The notes beneath the pieces were generated by a model, which was not told the origin of the DNA, made no database searches, and saw only the letters and a program-made list of their open reading frames with translations. DNA of 37,945 bases from an uncultured Clostridia bacterium. GTDB taxonomy: Bacteria; Bacillota; Clostridia; TANB77; CAG-508. The stretch covers positions 1-37,945 of the forward strand of contig CALXAA010000017.1 of NCBI GenBank assembly GCA_944386165.1, in the 5' to 3' direction. Both the position numbers and the translations under genes were made by a program. Positions 7,182 through 15,977 of the stretch are shown here, piece after piece (positions within the stretch are counted from its first letter, which is position 1; each line of letters opens with the position of its first letter).

Positions 7182-8402
7182 TTAATCAATAAATTCTCCC
7201 ATGGTATCTTTTATTCTAGTAAGTTCTTTTTGCAATGTTGAATAAGTAGAAGAACTTATAAAATGATCACCTGAGTTATATCTATTTATAGCTTTTTCTA
7301 TATCCATAACAAGATATTTTTGTTTGCTTTTTGAAGTATTTTTATACATATATATTGGAATATATGAAATATTTCCAATAGTAGTCTCATCTGTTTTACC
7401 ATTTTTTACAAGTTCAATATTCAAAATGACTGAATTTCTAGTTCTCTCTTTTGTTTGACCAGACATAAAATTTCCTAAAGAATATATAACAAAACAATCT
7501 TTAGTTGATCCATCTTCAAGAGTAATTGTTTTCTTTTCCATAGGTTGTAATACATGAGGATGACTTCCTAAAATTATATCAACTCCATTAGTAAATAATA
7601 AATTTGCTAATCTTTCTTGTTCAGAGTTTTGTTTGTTTTGGTATTCAACACCCCAATGCATGTTAACACATATTAAATCTGGATTTTGCTCTTTTGCAAT
7701 GTTAAGTTGCTCTAAAATAAAATCATCACTAATTAGGTTTACTGAATAACTATATTCTGATTTAACTGGAATACCGTTTGTTCCGTAAGTAAAAGCTAAA
7801 AATGCAATTTTAATTCCATTAACATCTTTTATCAATATAGTATTTTGTTCTTCTGCACTTCTAGATGTACCTGTATGAGCAATTCCGGCTTCATCTAAAT
7901 AATTTAAAGTACTAACTATACCATCATAATTTGTATCCATACTATGATTGTTTGCAGTTGAAAGTACGTCAATTCCTAAATCTTTTAAATTTGTAGCCAA
8001 TTGTTCTGGTGTATTAAAACGTGGATAATTGCTATATCCTTTTTTTGCACCTGCAAAAGTTGTCTCTAAATTTCCAATAGAGATATCTGCTGAGCTTATA
8101 TAATCTTTTATATCTTCAAAAACATAAGAAAAATTATAGATATTTCCATCAAAAGCATCAACATATTGAGAATTATGACACATTATATCTCCAATAACAC
8201 TCATTGTAATTTTTGTATCTTCTTTTTCTGGAATTTCAACAATAATATTATCATTTTCTGTGTTATTATCACTATTTGTTTCACTACCTAATTGTTGTTC
8301 TTCTTGAATGCTTTTTTGAGGCAAAATATAAAATTCATAAGTAAATAAACATATAATGGTTAATAATATAATTGCAACAAAAGTTAATACTATTTTTTTC
8401 AT
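7182..8402 (-). CDS. CapA family membrane-anchored phosphoesterase
   Basis: This 406-residue protein has one N-terminal membrane helix (about 3-22), an acidic linker and a PGA_cap (CapA/PgsA-type) metallophosphoesterase-fold domain. Visible motifs are SVIGDIMCH, IGNLETTF, STANNHSMD, VNMHWGVEY and GSHPHVLQP, which supply the usual Asp, Asn and His metal ligands. CapA-type proteins act in poly-gamma-glutamate export; here no pgsB/C genes are adjacent, so the polymer is uncertain and a general wall role is possible. A GGTGATG precedes the start. The upstream 20-bp palindrome (8412-8431) may control it. Confidence 0.88.
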   Translation of the reverse strand: MKKIVLTFVAIILLTIICLFTYEFYILPQKSIQEEQQLGSETNSDNNTENDNIIVEIPEKEDTKITMSVIGDIMCHNSQYVDAFDGNIYNFSYVFEDIKDYISSADISIGNLETTFAGAKKGYSNYPRFNTPEQLATNLKDLGIDVLSTANNHSMDTNYDGIVSTLNYLDEAGIAHTGTSRSAEEQNTILIKDVNGIKIAFLAFTYGTNGIPVKSEYSYSVNLISDDFILEQLNIAKEQNPDLICVNMHWGVEYQNKQNSEQERLANLLFTNGVDIILGSHPHVLQPMEKKTITLEDGSTKDCFVIYSLGNFMSGQTKERTRNSVILNIELVKNGKTDETTIGNISYIPIYMYKNTSKSKQKYLVMDIEKAINRYNSGDHFISSSTYSTLQKELTRIKDTMGEFID

Positions 8403-8411
8403 AACATCACC

Positions 8412-8431
8412 TTGTATAATTAATTATACAA
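8412..8431. repeat. Perfect 20-bp palindrome upstream of capA
   Basis: TTGTATAATTAATTATACAA equals its own reverse complement. It contains TATAAT on both strands and lies about 10 bases before the capA start. It may be an operator for a dimeric regulator or a 5'-end hairpin of the capA message. Confidence 0.7.
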
Positions 8432-8525
8432 CCCTTTCTTAATATATTAAAAATGTATCATATTTCGACAAAAAAATCAATAAAAACATAGAAATATAAA
8501 AAATAATAAGAATTTATAAAAACAC

Positions 8526-8554
8526 TTGTTAAATATGTTAAAATATGGTATATT
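8526..8554 (+). promoter_or_regulatory. Promoter of the ABC-F gene
   Basis: TTGTTA (8526-8531), 17 bp, TATATT (8549-8554). The in-frame TTG at 8526 is therefore the -35 box, not a start codon. Confidence 0.7.
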
Positions 8555-8597
8555 AGATAAGCAAAATAAAGGGATATATTTTAAAGGAGGAGATATC

Positions 8598-10178
8598 ATG
8601 TTAACAGCAACAGGAGTAACAGTTAGATTTGGAAAAAGGGTATTGTTTGAAGATGTAAATATAAAATTTGGAAAAGGAAATTGTTATGGAATAATTGGAG
8701 CTAATGGAGCCGGAAAGTCAACATTTCTAAAAGTATTATCTGGTGAGATAGAACCTAGCAAAGGAGAAGTATCTTTAGATAAAGGAGAAAGAATTTCTGT
8801 GCTAAAACAAGATCACTTTGCATATGAAAACTTTAGTGTTATAGACACAGTAATCATGGGGAACAAAGAATTATACGATATTATGAAAGAAAAAGAAGCA
8901 ATATACATGAAACCAGACTTTTCTGAAGAAGATGGTATGAAAGCAGCAAAATTAGAAGAAAGATTTGCAGAATTAGATGGATGGAATGCAGAATCTGATG
9001 CAGCAATAATTTTAAATGATTTAGGAATAGAACCAGAAAAACATTATAAAATGATGAGTGAATTAGAAGCAAGAGAAAAAGTAAAAGTATTACTTGCACA
9101 AAGTTTATTTGGGAATCCAGATGTACTTTTACTAGATGAGCCAACAAATGACTTAGACTTAAAAAGTATAAATTGGTTACAAGAGTTTTTAATCAACTTT
9201 GAAAATACTGTTATAGTGGTATCACATGATAGATATTTTTTAAATAAAGTATGTACACACATTGCAGATGTTGATTTTGGAAAAATTAAAGTATATCCAG
9301 GAAATTATGATTTCTGGTATGAATCAAGCCAATTAGCATTAAAACAAATGAAAGAACAAAACAAGAAAAAAGAAGAAAAAATAAAAGAATTGCAAGAATT
9401 TATTGCAAGGTTTAGTGCAAATGCTTCAAAATCAAAACAAGCTACATCAAGAAAGAAAACATTAGAAAAAATCGAGTTAGACGAAATTAAGCCATCAAAT
9501 AGAAAATATCCATATGTAGACTTTAAACCAGATAGAGAACCTGGAAAAGAGATATTGCAAGTAAAAAATATATCAAAAACAATTAATGGAGAAAAAATAT
9601 TAAATAATATTTCATTTACTGTAAAAGCAGGTAATAAAATAGCATTTCTTGCAGATAACGAAAATGCGAAAACAGTATTATTCCAAATAATTGCAGGAGA
9701 ACTTGAGCCAGATGAAGGAGAACTAATTTGGGGTTCAACAATCACAAAAAGCTATTTCCCTAAAGATAATAATTATTTGTTTGACACAGATGAGAATTTA
9801 ACAGAATGGCTTAGAAAATATTCAAAAGATCCAGATGAAACATATGTAAGAGGCTTTTTAGGTAGAATGTTATTTTCAGGTGATGAATCATTAAAAAAAG
9901 CAAGAGTAATATCTGGAGGAGAAAAAGTAAGATGTGTTCTTGCCAAAATGATGTTATCAGGTGCCAACTTCTTAATATTTGATGAGCCAACAAACCATCT
10001 AGATATGGAAAGTATAACATCAGTAAATGATGGTATGAGAAAATTTAAAGGCAACATCTTATTTACATCACATGATCATCAATTAACTCAAACAGTTGCA
10101 AACAGAATAATTGACATTAAAGCAGACAGAGTCATAGATAAAGAAGTTACATACAATGAATACCTTGGAATTGAATAA
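8598..10178 (+). CDS. ABC-F family ATPase (YkpA/YbiT-like)
   Basis: This 526-residue soluble protein has two ABC domains and no membrane part, as in ribosome-associated ABC-F factors. NBD1 has Walker A GANGAGKST (34-42), a degenerate signature (SELEAREKVKV) and DEPTNDLD. An interdomain linker rich in Lys and Glu (about 250-300) corresponds to the P-site tRNA interaction motif. NBD2 has a weak Walker A (DNENAKTV) but an intact SGGEKVR and DEPTNHLD. These departures also occur in the YkpA/YbiT group. The start at 8598 has AAAGGAGG upstream. The 3' end overlaps the convergent GDT1 gene by 32 bp. Confidence 0.9.
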   Translation: MLTATGVTVRFGKRVLFEDVNIKFGKGNCYGIIGANGAGKSTFLKVLSGEIEPSKGEVSLDKGERISVLKQDHFAYENFSVIDTVIMGNKELYDIMKEKEAIYMKPDFSEEDGMKAAKLEERFAELDGWNAESDAAIILNDLGIEPEKHYKMMSELEAREKVKVLLAQSLFGNPDVLLLDEPTNDLDLKSINWLQEFLINFENTVIVVSHDRYFLNKVCTHIADVDFGKIKVYPGNYDFWYESSQLALKQMKEQNKKKEEKIKELQEFIARFSANASKSKQATSRKKTLEKIELDEIKPSNRKYPYVDFKPDREPGKEILQVKNISKTINGEKILNNISFTVKAGNKIAFLADNENAKTVLFQIIAGELEPDEGELIWGSTITKSYFPKDNNYLFDTDENLTEWLRKYSKDPDETYVRGFLGRMLFSGDESLKKARVISGGEKVRCVLAKMMLSGANFLIFDEPTNHLDMESITSVNDGMRKFKGNILFTSHDHQLTQTVANRIIDIKADRVIDKEVTYNEYLGIE

Positions 10179-10785
10179 ATAATCCAATCAATCCAAATAT
10201 AATAAAAATTAAATTAGACAAAATGTCAATATAGGTATCAGAAATTTTATTACTTAGCCATTTTCCTAAAAATATAGCAAGAGAATTACTAAGAACCATA
10301 CCCAAAATTGAACCACAAATTAGAGGGATTTTAAACATTGGGTACTGAATACCAAGCCCAATTGATGCAAGCCAAGTTTTATCTCCAATTTCACCAATTG
10401 CAATTGATAAGGCTACTATAAAAATACAATTTTTTAATATTGATGATATAAAAAATTGTATTTTTGATTTATAATCTGGTTTAGACAAATTATTTTTAGA
10501 GGAAGTTTTTAATTTTATAAATCCTAATATTCCAAAAGTTAAAAACGTAAAATATGTAATAAATTTCAAATAAAATATAAAATTATCATTTCCAAGATGG
10601 CAAATTTTACTACCCAATAAAATAGCAAGACCATGGCTAAGCAAGGTACCTAATGCAACACCTAATAAAATATGAGATGCTTTATTTTTAGTTGAAAATG
10701 ATAAAACTAAAATTTGTGTTTTATCACCAAGTTCTGATAATGCTATAAATATAAATGAAATAATAAAAGGAAAGAAGTATTGCAT
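10147..10785 (-). CDS. TMEM165/GDT1 family cation transporter
   Basis: This 212-residue membrane protein has about six helices in two homologous halves. Each half carries the family's E-x-G-D-K-T motif: SELGDKTQ (Glu18-Thr23) and GEIGDKTW (Glu132-Thr137). Members exchange Mn2+ or Ca2+ for protons; manganese export is the usual bacterial role. I see no yybP-ykoY (manganese) riboswitch in the 140-bp upstream gap. GGAGG stands before the ATG on the minus strand. Its last ten codons lie inside the ABC-F gene on the opposite strand. Confidence 0.92.
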   Translation of the reverse strand: MQYFFPFIISFIFIALSELGDKTQILVLSFSTKNKASHILLGVALGTLLSHGLAILLGSKICHLGNDNFIFYLKFITYFTFLTFGILGFIKLKTSSKNNLSKPDYKSKIQFFISSILKNCIFIVALSIAIGEIGDKTWLASIGLGIQYPMFKIPLICGSILGMVLSNSLAIFLGKWLSNKISDTYIDILSNLIFIIFGLIGLFIQFQGIHCM

Positions 10786-10925
10786 ATAACCTCCAAAAGT
10801 AAAAAATTAAAGATAATACTAAAAATATTAACAAAATAATAAAAATATTCATATAAAGATTGATTTTATAAAAAAAATAATATAATATTTATAATATAAA
10901 AAATTATAAAGATTGGAGAAAAAAA

Positions 10926-11444
10926 TTGAAAAAACTTAAGACAAATAAAGGAATAACAATGATTTCGCTTGTTGTTACTATTATTCTACTTATTATATTA
11001 TCTAGTATAGTTACATACTCTGGGTTGAGTTCTATCAGAAATAATAAATTTGAAAAACTAAAATTTGAGCTAGAAATGGTGCAAGCAAATGTTAATTTAT
11101 GGTATGAACAATATAAAAAACTACCAGATGATGAAATAATTATTGGTAGTCCAATACCAGATTCAATGTTAAGTAGCCTTCAAGGACCTTCTGGAGTATT
11201 AAACAAAGTAAATGAAATTGCCAACAGCAAGAATATTAATATGAGTAATGACATTTCCTCATACAAATATTTTAGTTCACATGATTTTGAAAATTTACAA
11301 ATTGATGGAATAGAAAATAATTATATCATAGATATAAAAAAACAAATAGCTATATTAGTTGAAGCATATGAATATGAAGGAACAGATTATTATATTATAG
11401 ATCAAGTCAGAGATGTTGTAAGAGGAGGAAGTTTGGTAAACTAA
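10926..11444 (+). CDS. Prepilin-like protein with N-terminal methylation motif
   Basis: This 172-residue protein has the type IV prepilin/pseudopilin layout: a short basic leader ending KTNKG, cleavage before ITMISLV, and a long hydrophobic helix (about 13-33) followed by an outside domain. The usual Glu5 of the mature protein is Ser here, so assembly into a standard pilus is uncertain. The rest (NLWYEQYKKLPDDE..., GTDYYIID) matches no family I know. The start is TTG at 10926, with GGAG seven bases before it. With ComEA at 20923 it may belong to a DNA-uptake or secretion apparatus, although no pil/com operon is nearby. Confidence 0.75.
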   Translation: MKKLKTNKGITMISLVVTIILLIILSSIVTYSGLSSIRNNKFEKLKFELEMVQANVNLWYEQYKKLPDDEIIIGSPIPDSMLSSLQGPSGVLNKVNEIANSKNINMSNDISSYKYFSSHDFENLQIDGIENNYIIDIKKQIAILVEAYEYEGTDYYIIDQVRDVVRGGSLVN

Positions 11445-11512
11445 AAAAATTATAGAATAATGTCTAATATTAATAATCCGTAAGTATAAATGTGAAAGTT
11501 ATGTGAAAAATA

Positions 11513-11541
11513 TTTACAAAAAAAAATCAAAATGGTAATAT
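11513..11541 (+). promoter_or_regulatory. Promoter embedded in a terminator hairpin
   Basis: TTTACA (11513-11518), 17 bp, TAATAT (11536-11541). The -10 box overlaps the left arm of the hairpin at 11537-11577, so messages starting here lack that arm and escape it. This probably drives the GldA-type operon. Confidence 0.5.
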
Positions 11542-11577
11542 AAGCTCAAAGCAAAAAGAGCTTATATTATTTTTTTA
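11537..11577 (+). terminator. Terminator between pilin-like gene and ABC operon
   Basis: AATATAAGCTC (11537-11547) is exactly complementary to 11558-11568, followed by a T tract to 11577. The GGAGG of the next gene begins at 11581, leaving no room for a promoter downstream of the hairpin. Confidence 0.8.
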
Positions 11578-11593
11578 ATAGGAGGAAAAATTT

Positions 11594-12616
11594 GTGATTC
11601 AAGTAGAAAACGTTACAAAAAGATATGGAAGTTTTACGGCTGTAAACAACATCAGTTTTGAAATTGATGAAGGGGAAATTGTGGGATTTTTAGGTCCAAA
11701 TGGAGCAGGTAAAAGTACAACTATGAATATGATAACTGGATTTATTGAACCAACAGAAGGAAAAATTATAGTTGATGGTTATGATATATCTAAAAAATCT
11801 AAAAAAGCAAAAAAGCAAATTGGATATATGCCTGAAGGAGTACCATTATATAGTGATTTAACAGTCAAAGAATTTGTAACATATATGGCAGAATTAAAAG
11901 GATGTGAACGCAATACTAAAAAAGAAAAAGTACAAAAGGTTATAGAGCAAACAGGATTAATAGATGTTCAAAACAAATTAACCAAAAATTTGTCAAGAGG
12001 ATATAAGCAAAGAGTTAGTATGGCTGGAGCATTAGTAGGTGACCCTAAAGTTATTATACTTGATGAACCTACAGTAGGTCTTGATCCAAAACAAGTAACA
12101 GAAATAAGATCTCTAATAAAAGAATTGGGAAAAAATCATACTGTCATATTAAGTTCTCATATTTTATCAGAAGTTAGTCAAATATGTAATAGAGTAATAA
12201 TCATTAATAAAGGAAAAATAGTTGCAATAGATACACCAGAGAACTTAGAAAATAAAGTTATAGAAGATAATTCTATATATGTAACAGTTGAAGATCCAGA
12301 AGATAAAATGAAAAATATAAAAGAAAAATTAGATAATGTAAAAGAAGTTAAATTAGTAGCAGAAAATGAAGATAAAACTAAAAAATATATGATTTCTGGA
12401 GAAAAAGGCATAGATCTAAGAAAAAATATATTTGAAGTATTTGCAAAAGAAGGAATTACAATATTTGAAATGAAAAAAGCAGATGCAACTTTAGAAGATG
12501 CATTTATGAAACTTATAAATGAAACTCAAGTTGAGAATAAGCAAACAAAAGAGGAAGAAAAAGAAACTGAAACTAAAGATGAAACAGATTCAGAAAATAA
12601 AAAGGAGGAAAAATAA
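11594..12616 (+). CDS. ABC transporter ATP-binding protein (GldA-like)
   Basis: This 340-residue ATPase has Walker A GPNGAGKST (34-42), signature LSRGYKQR, which is typical of the GldA/NatA-like group instead of LSGGQ, and VIILDEPTVGLD. The C-terminus has a DUF4162-like stretch and a 40-residue Glu/Lys-rich tail. It should power the permease and GldG-like protein encoded next. The start is GTG with GGAGG eight bases upstream. The stop overlaps the next start (TAATG). In gliding Bacteroidetes the homologue supports motility, but in Clostridia the substrate of this exporter is unknown. Confidence 0.9.
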   Translation: MIQVENVTKRYGSFTAVNNISFEIDEGEIVGFLGPNGAGKSTTMNMITGFIEPTEGKIIVDGYDISKKSKKAKKQIGYMPEGVPLYSDLTVKEFVTYMAELKGCERNTKKEKVQKVIEQTGLIDVQNKLTKNLSRGYKQRVSMAGALVGDPKVIILDEPTVGLDPKQVTEIRSLIKELGKNHTVILSSHILSEVSQICNRVIIINKGKIVAIDTPENLENKVIEDNSIYVTVEDPEDKMKNIKEKLDNVKEVKLVAENEDKTKKYMISGEKGIDLRKNIFEVFAKEGITIFEMKKADATLEDAFMKLINETQVENKQTKEEEKETETKDETDSENKKEEK

Positions 12617-13299
12617 TGTTAGCAGTATTAAAAAAAGAATTTAAAAGTTACTTTTTATCTCCTATAGGATATGTTGTAATAGGAATATTTTTATTTGTAT
12701 TTAGTGTATTTTTCTATTTAACAACAATACAATACGGAACAGTAGATTTAGGATCATTATATTTTTATACAGCATTATATGGATTAATAATAATTGCACC
12801 AATATTAACTATGAGAATGTTTGCAGAAGAAAGAAAAACAGGAACAGAACAATTAATACTAACATCACCAGTAAACATGGTAGGAGTTGTATTTGGAAAA
12901 TTTTTTGCGGCATTAGGAGTAATTATAGTAACATTACTAATATCATTTATGTATTTCTTTATAGTAAAATATTTTGGAAACCCAAATATTGCTACAGTTC
13001 TAGTACACATGTTAGGCTTTGTTTTAGTAAGTAGTGCAGCTATTTCAATAGGTATGTTTGCATCAAGTATTACAGAAAACCAAATAATTGCAGGCATAAT
13101 AACAATTGCTTTTTTAGTAATGACATTATTTATGCAAGATTTAAATAGTATATTTGCAAATATTTCAATAATGAATTTCTATAGTGATTTCCCAAGTGGA
13201 GTTATTTCGCTAAGAGAGGTTGTAGGATTAGTGTCATTTACAGCTATGTTCATAGCTTTTACAATTATAGTTATGCAAAGACGTAAATTAGTAAAATAA
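12616..13299 (+). CDS. ABC-2 type permease (GldF-like)
   Basis: This 227-residue integral membrane protein has about six helices and the ABC-2 pattern: an N-terminal LKKEFKSYFLSPIGYV, MRMFAEERKTGTEQLILTSP in the cytoplasmic coupling region and hydrophobic segments after it. It forms the channel for the ATPase encoded upstream. AAAGGAGG lies before the ATG, which shares one base with the previous stop codon. Confidence 0.9.
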   Translation: MLAVLKKEFKSYFLSPIGYVVIGIFLFVFSVFFYLTTIQYGTVDLGSLYFYTALYGLIIIAPILTMRMFAEERKTGTEQLILTSPVNMVGVVFGKFFAALGVIIVTLLISFMYFFIVKYFGNPNIATVLVHMLGFVLVSSAAISIGMFASSITENQIIAGIITIAFLVMTLFMQDLNSIFANISIMNFYSDFPSGVISLREVVGLVSFTAMFIAFTIIVMQRRKLVK

Positions 13300-13322
13300 A
13301 CTTAGGAAAGGAAAGAAAAAAG

Positions 13323-14771
13323 TTGAAAAAGTTTTTTGAAATCTTAAAAAATAAATGGTTAATTAAAGGCACATCTACATTATTATTAGTTTTAATAATA
13401 ATTGCACTTTATATAGGAATAAATATTTTATCAGAACAAGTAAATATACCAGACTTAGATTTTACAGAAAAAAAATTATATTCTTTATCAGATGAAACAA
13501 AGACCAAAATAAAAGACTTAGATGAAGAAATAACAATACAATTAATAAATACATCAGACTACAGTTATTTAACTGATTATGCAAAAAAATATGAAGCAAT
13601 AAGTGATAAAATAAAAGTAGAAGAAATTACAGACTTATCTTCAAGAGTAGACTTAAAAACAAAATATAATCTTGAAGATACAGATATGTTAATTGTAGTA
13701 AAAAAAGGTGATAAAGAAAAAACAATCAGTGAATATGATTTATATACATATGATTATTCATCAGGAAAACAAATAGATTTAACAGAAGAGGCAATAACAA
13801 ATGCAATAGTTGAACTATCAATAGAAGATAAGCCTAAAATCTATATACTTTCAGGAAAAACACAATATAATACAGAACAAGCACTTTATAGTGTAATTGA
13901 AGACATAGAACAGGAGTCAAATGAAGTAGAATATTTAGATATTTTAACCACAGGTTCAGTTCCAGAAGATTGTGACGTATTAATGATTACAACATTAAGC
14001 GAAGACTTAAATGAACTTGAAAGAGATAAAATATTAGAATATATAAGAAGCGGTGGAAATTTAATGATTTTAACATCTCAAAATATAATAGATGTTGATA
14101 TGCCAAATCTTGATCAAGTTTTTGCTGAATATGGATTTTCAATAAATTATGGAGTAATATTTGAACAAGACACATCTAAGATGTTACAAAATGCACCAGA
14201 ATTTGCTATTACAGATGTTAATGCAAGTTTTATGAGTGATATAGACATGTCATTAAAAATGTGTTTTGTAGATGCAGGAAAAATTGAATTTGTAGATGAT
14301 GAAAAATTAGAAGAATTAGGAGTTACATATGAAGCAATTGCAACAACAGGAGAAACATCATTTATAAGAACAAATTTTGAAAGCCAATCTTATACAAAGA
14401 CTGATGAAGATGGAGAAGAAGGTTCATTTATTGTTGGAGCAGATATCACTAAAAAAATATCTGATGATGTTTCATCTGAATTAATAATATATTCAAGTGA
14501 AGTAAGTGCCTCAAACTTACAAATCCCTATAAGTAGCCAATACTACTTATATGCAGTAGATTTACACAATAATAAAGATATTGTATTAAACTCTATTTCT
14601 CATTTGACTGAAAGAAAAGATACAATAACAATAAGAAAAGATGATGAATCAGAAGTTTATACAGTTTCTGAAGAAGAAGACCTTATTATAAGAATGATTA
14701 TATTTACAGTACCAGCTGTTATAATAATTATTGGAATAATTGTTGCAATATGGAGAAAAAGACAAAAATAA
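13323..14771 (+). CDS. GldG-like ABC transporter auxiliary protein
   Basis: This 482-residue protein has one membrane helix near the N-terminus (about 16-36) and one at the C-terminus (about 455-477), with a large outside domain between them. The domain matches the ABC-type-transport auxiliary (GldG/IFT52-like) family: LSDETKTKIKDLDEEITIQL and PKIYILSGKTQYNTE are characteristic, and DVLMITTLSEDL continues the Rossmann-like fold. The start is TTG with AGGAAAGGAAAG upstream. It is the third gene of the exporter operon, followed by a strong terminator. Substrate unknown. Confidence 0.85.
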   Translation: MKKFFEILKNKWLIKGTSTLLLVLIIIALYIGINILSEQVNIPDLDFTEKKLYSLSDETKTKIKDLDEEITIQLINTSDYSYLTDYAKKYEAISDKIKVEEITDLSSRVDLKTKYNLEDTDMLIVVKKGDKEKTISEYDLYTYDYSSGKQIDLTEEAITNAIVELSIEDKPKIYILSGKTQYNTEQALYSVIEDIEQESNEVEYLDILTTGSVPEDCDVLMITTLSEDLNELERDKILEYIRSGGNLMILTSQNIIDVDMPNLDQVFAEYGFSINYGVIFEQDTSKMLQNAPEFAITDVNASFMSDIDMSLKMCFVDAGKIEFVDDEKLEELGVTYEAIATTGETSFIRTNFESQSYTKTDEDGEEGSFIVGADITKKISDDVSSELIIYSSEVSASNLQIPISSQYYLYAVDLHNNKDIVLNSISHLTERKDTITIRKDDESEVYTVSEEEDLIIRMIIFTVPAVIIIIGIIVAIWRKRQK

Positions 14772-14779
14772 AAAGTAAA

Positions 14780-14829
14780 ACTAAGATTTTCTAACAGACA
14801 AAGTCTTATAAGAAAATCTTAGTTTTTTT
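14780..14829 (+). terminator. Terminator of the Gld-type ABC operon
   Basis: ACTAAGATTTTCT (14780-14792) pairs exactly with 14811-14823, followed by seven T. Confidence 0.9.
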
Positions 14830-14898
14830 GTGTGTATAAATTGAATTAAACTCCAATATACTAATACAAGGCAAAATACTTAAAGAAAGAGATTAAAT

Positions 14899-15927
14899 AT
14901 GAAAGAAATAATATCAATTGTATTAGTAATAATAGGAGCACTTGTAGGTGCAGGATTTGCTTCAGGTCAAGAAATATATTCATTTTTTTACTTATATGGA
15001 ATAAATGGATTATTTGGAATTATAATAATGTGTATATTAATGGCGTTATTAATATATAAAATATTAAAAATAATAAATATTATGAATATAGACAATTATA
15101 ATGATTTTTTAAAAATATTTATAAAAAATATAAAAATAAATAAAATAATAAATATTATTATAAATATTTTACTTTTATTATCATTTTACATTATGATAGC
15201 AGGATTTGGAGCTTATTTTGAACAAGAAATAGGAATAAATAAATTAATAGGAAGTATAATTTTATCTATATTATGCGGAATAGTATTTTTTTCAAATGTA
15301 AAAGGTGTGCTAAAAGCAAGCAATATAATTGTACCTTTATTAATATTTTTTATTATTTTTATTGGAGTAAAAAATTTTTTAAATTTACCCAAATTAGAAA
15401 TTATCCAAATCAAAAAAAATTGGATTATAAGTACAATAATTTATACAAGTTATAATTTAATTTTATTAATACCTGTTTTAATATCATTAAGAAAACAAAT
15501 AAAAAAAGAAGGAAATATAAAATATATAGCTATATTTAGTGGAATAATAATGATAATTTTATCAATAATAATATTTATGCTTTTACAAAATGCAAGTATT
15601 GTAGAATTAGAAAAACAAGAAATGCCTGCAGTATATATAATTAGTAATAAATTTTGCCAATATAGAGCAATATACGCATTTATAATTTTAGGATCGATAT
15701 TTACAACAGCAATATCTGTTGGAATAGGTTTTTTACAAAATGTAAGCAAAACAAACTCTACTTTTCCACAGTTTGTTATATTAATGTGTATAACTAGTCT
15801 AGTAGTAACCAATTTTGGATTTTCTAAACTATTAAATTTTGTATATCCTATTTTTGGATATATTGGAATTATACAAATAATATTAATATTGACGAAAAAA
15901 TTAACAAATAATATTGCTAAAAATTAG
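14899..15927 (+). CDS. YkvI family membrane protein
   Basis: This 342-residue protein has about ten membrane helices and no large soluble domain. It begins with IGALVGAGFASGQEI, the hallmark of YkvI proteins, which are distant relatives of the APC-type and GerAB-like transporters with a broken first helix for substrate binding. The substrate is unknown. AAAGAGA lies upstream of the ATG. It is followed after 50 bp by the DUF5711 gene and probably heads a short operon. Confidence 0.85.
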   Translation: MKEIISIVLVIIGALVGAGFASGQEIYSFFYLYGINGLFGIIIMCILMALLIYKILKIINIMNIDNYNDFLKIFIKNIKINKIINIIINILLLLSFYIMIAGFGAYFEQEIGINKLIGSIILSILCGIVFFSNVKGVLKASNIIVPLLIFFIIFIGVKNFLNLPKLEIIQIKKNWIISTIIYTSYNLILLIPVLISLRKQIKKEGNIKYIAIFSGIIMIILSIIIFMLLQNASIVELEKQEMPAVYIISNKFCQYRAIYAFIILGSIFTTAISVGIGFLQNVSKTNSTFPQFVILMCITSLVVTNFGFSKLLNFVYPIFGYIGIIQIILILTKKLTNNIAKN

Positions 15928-15977
15928 TAAAATGTGATAAACTAATAGTATTAAAAGTGAAAGGAAAACAAAGGAAA

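Noticed and set aside
9305..9745. Long minus-strand frames inside the ABC-F gene
   Set aside because: They mirror the ABC-F coding sequence, have no start signals, and ABC-F is unambiguous.
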